A model generated the notes under the pieces. The model was not told the DNA's origin, did not search any database, and saw only the letters and a program-made list of their open reading frames with translations. DNA of 32,335 bases from JBDUCV01 sp040003255. GTDB lineage: Bacteria; Actinomycetota; Actinomycetes; Mycobacteriales; Jatrophihabitantaceae. The translations under genes and the position numbers were made by a program. Shown here one piece after another: positions 30,935-32,335 of the stretch. Each line of letters opens with the position of its first letter. Position 1 is the first letter of the stretch. The stretch is from positions 1-32,335 of the forward strand of contig JBDUCV010000023.1 in assembly GCA_040003255.1 (NCBI GenBank). Direction: 5' to 3'.

Positions 30935-32335
30935 CGCTTGTGCTTGCGGGCGCTGCTCCCCCGGTTGCCGCGGCTGCCGCGATTGGGATTGCTGCGGGCC
31001 TGTTGTCGACGCGCCGTCGGCGTAGCACGGGTGTCGGAGTCGGCAGCGTCCTGGCGCACCTGCGGCGTTTCCGAACCCAGCAGCGGCGCCGTATAAACCA
31101 GCGGCTGCTTGCCCGGCTCGCGGTCAAGGCCTTTGGCCCGGATGTGCGGGCTAGCCTGCTTTCCGTTCGGCGCGGGATGCACGGATGCCTCGTGCTGCTT
31201 CTGGGCGGAGCTCAGCAGGCTGGTGTCAAGTTGCGGTGCGCCTTCGCGCGCCGGTGCGCCGTCGCCCTCGGTCGGCGCGTCGGCGGCCGGCTGCCCCTCG
31301 ACCTGCACCTCGAGATTGAACAGGAACCCGACTGATTCCTCCTTGATGGCATCCATCATCGCAGTGAACATGTCGAAACCCTCGCGCTGGTATTCCACCA
31401 ACGGGTCGCGCTGCGCCATCGCCCGTAGGCCGATGCCCTCCTGCAAGTAGTCCATCTCGTACAGGTGCTCGCGCCACTTGCGGTCGAGTACCGAAAGCAG
31501 CACCCGGCGTTCAAGCTCACGGGTGACTTCGCTGCCTAAGTCCTCCTCGCGGGCGTCGTAGGCCGAGCGCGCGTCTGCAACGAGTTCCTCGATCAGGAAC
31601 TCACGGGTGAGGTCGGACTTCGCTCCGCCCGCCTGCTCGATCGCTTCCTCGATTGACAGCGACACGGGGTACAAGGTGCGCAGCGCCGTCCACAGCTGCT
31701 CGAGGTCCCACTCCTCGGCATAGCCAGACGACGTCGCGCCCTCGACATAGCCGCGCACCACGTCGTCGATCATGGGCCGGATCTGGTCGGAAAGGTCCGC
31801 ACCGTCGAGCACCTGCCGCCGCTCGGCGTAGATAACCGTGCGCTGCTTATTGAGCACCTCGTCGTACTTCAGCACGTTCTTGCGGATCTCGAAGTTCTGC
31901 TGCTCGACCTGGGTCTGCGCCGACTGGATCGATCGCGACACCATCTTGTGTTCGATCGGGACGTCCTCGGGCAGCCGCAGCATGTTCATGATCCCGGCGA
32001 CCCGCTCGCCGTTGAACCGCACCATGAGGTCGTCGCCGAGGGACAGATAGAAGCGCGACTCGCCCGGGTCGCCCTGCCGACCAGATCGGCCCCGCAGCTG
32101 GTTGTCGATGCGCCGCGACTCGTGCCGTTCGGTTCCCAACACATAGAGCCCACCGAGCTCGACGACCTCTTCGTGTTCGAGCGTGACCTCGATCTTGGCC
32201 TTGTCAAGGGCGTCGGGCCATGCGGCCTCGTATTCCTCGGGTGACCCGTCCGGCGTCAGGTCGCGCTCGCGAAGCGCAAGGTCGGCGGCGAACTCGGGGT
32301 TGCCGCCGAGCATGATGTCGGTGCCGCGGCCGGCC
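30931..32335 (-). CDS. secA: Preprotein translocase ATPase SecA, C-terminal part (5' end beyond window)
   Basis: SecA drives protein export through SecYEG. The visible 468 codons begin inside AGRGTDIMLGGNPEF, the helicase motif before the end of the second nucleotide-binding domain. LRGRSGRQGDPGESRFYLSLGDDL and LKYDEVLNKQRTVIYAERR follow, then the helical scaffold with WREHLYEMDYLQEGI. The tail of about 100 residues is polar and basic and ends SSARKHKR. No cysteine is seen in the visible part, so the zinc-binding SEC-C motif is absent. The N-terminal half, including Walker A, lies outside. The identification is certain. Confidence 0.97.
   Translation of the reverse strand, partial: AGRGTDIMLGGNPEFAADLALRERDLTPDGSPEEYEAAWPDALDKAKIEVTLEHEEVVELGGLYVLGTERHESRRIDNQLRGRSGRQGDPGESRFYLSLGDDLMVRFNGERVAGIMNMLRLPEDVPIEHKMVSRSIQSAQTQVEQQNFEIRKNVLKYDEVLNKQRTVIYAERRQVLDGADLSDQIRPMIDDVVRGYVEGATSSGYAEEWDLEQLWTALRTLYPVSLSIEEAIEQAGGAKSDLTREFLIEELVADARSAYDAREEDLGSEVTRELERRVLLSVLDRKWREHLYEMDYLQEGIGLRAMAQRDPLVEYQREGFDMFTAMMDAIKEESVGFLFNLEVQVEGQPAADAPTEGDGAPAREGAPQLDTSLLSSAQKQHEASVHPAPNGKQASPHIRAKGLDREPGKQPLVYTAPLLGSETPQVRQDAADSDTRATPTARRQQARSNPNRGSRGNRGSSARKHKR

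Overview
The window comes from a high-GC actinobacterium. The evidence is the very high GC content, the frequent GTG starts, apparently leaderless starts, a Ku/LigD end-joining set, a WXG100 protein with an FtsK/EccC-type ATPase, a wax-ester-synthase/DGAT-type acyltransferase, and gene neighbourhoods known from mycobacteria. The run TetR, DUF3107, ferritin-like protein, RhlE-type helicase and beta-propeller protein at about 2.8-7.6 kb has the order of M. tuberculosis Rv3208-Rv3212. The LysM protein, Rv3235-family protein and SecA at the right edge also form a common actinobacterial neighbourhood. I cannot name the genus. The split LigD and the FHA-bearing EccC-like protein argue against Mycobacterium itself. 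I see no rRNA, tRNA, CRISPR array, transposon or phage gene, and no stretch over 300 bases without a gene.

Layout, left to right. (1) 1-2779: DNA double-strand-break repair. Ku (cut by the left edge) is divergent from two overlapping genes that encode the ligase and polymerase halves of LigD as separate proteins. (2) 2807-9690: TetR regulator, DUF3107 protein, ferritin-like protein on the minus strand, then a plus-strand run of DEAD-box helicase, membrane-anchored beta-propeller, alpha/beta hydrolase, MpaB-type oxygenase and a small secreted protein. (3) 13499-9712, minus strand: a 55-residue membrane peptide, PH-domain membrane protein, PHP phosphoesterase, glycine-rich membrane protein and RecB-like iron-sulfur nuclease. 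(4) 13612-16284, plus strand: Nudix hydrolase, then a tightly overlapping trio of Tat-exported polysaccharide deacetylase, small membrane protein and HTTM-like multi-pass protein. (5) 16264-21586: Suppressor-of-fused-like protein, WXG100 protein and divergent FHA/FtsK ATPase, a very small type VII secretion-like locus. (6) 28486-21615, minus strand: CpaB-like SAF protein, CpaE-like ATPase, WS/DGAT acyltransferase, patatin, DUF6912 protein and 1-pyrroline-5-carboxylate dehydrogenase; several of these overlap by four bases. (7) 28622-32335: BldC-like DNA-binding protein, a conserved hypothetical, a LysM membrane protein behind the best promoter in the window, an Rv3235-family protein, and the C-terminal part of SecA (cut by the right edge).

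Most of the content is chromosomal core. The parts most worth a second look are the minimal type VII-like locus with its operator-like intergenic region, the deacetylase/HTTM trio, the CpaB/CpaE pair without other pilus genes, the TetR-adjacent palindrome, a group of genes whose starts sit exactly six bases after a -10 hexamer, and short degenerate direct repeats just after three stop codons.
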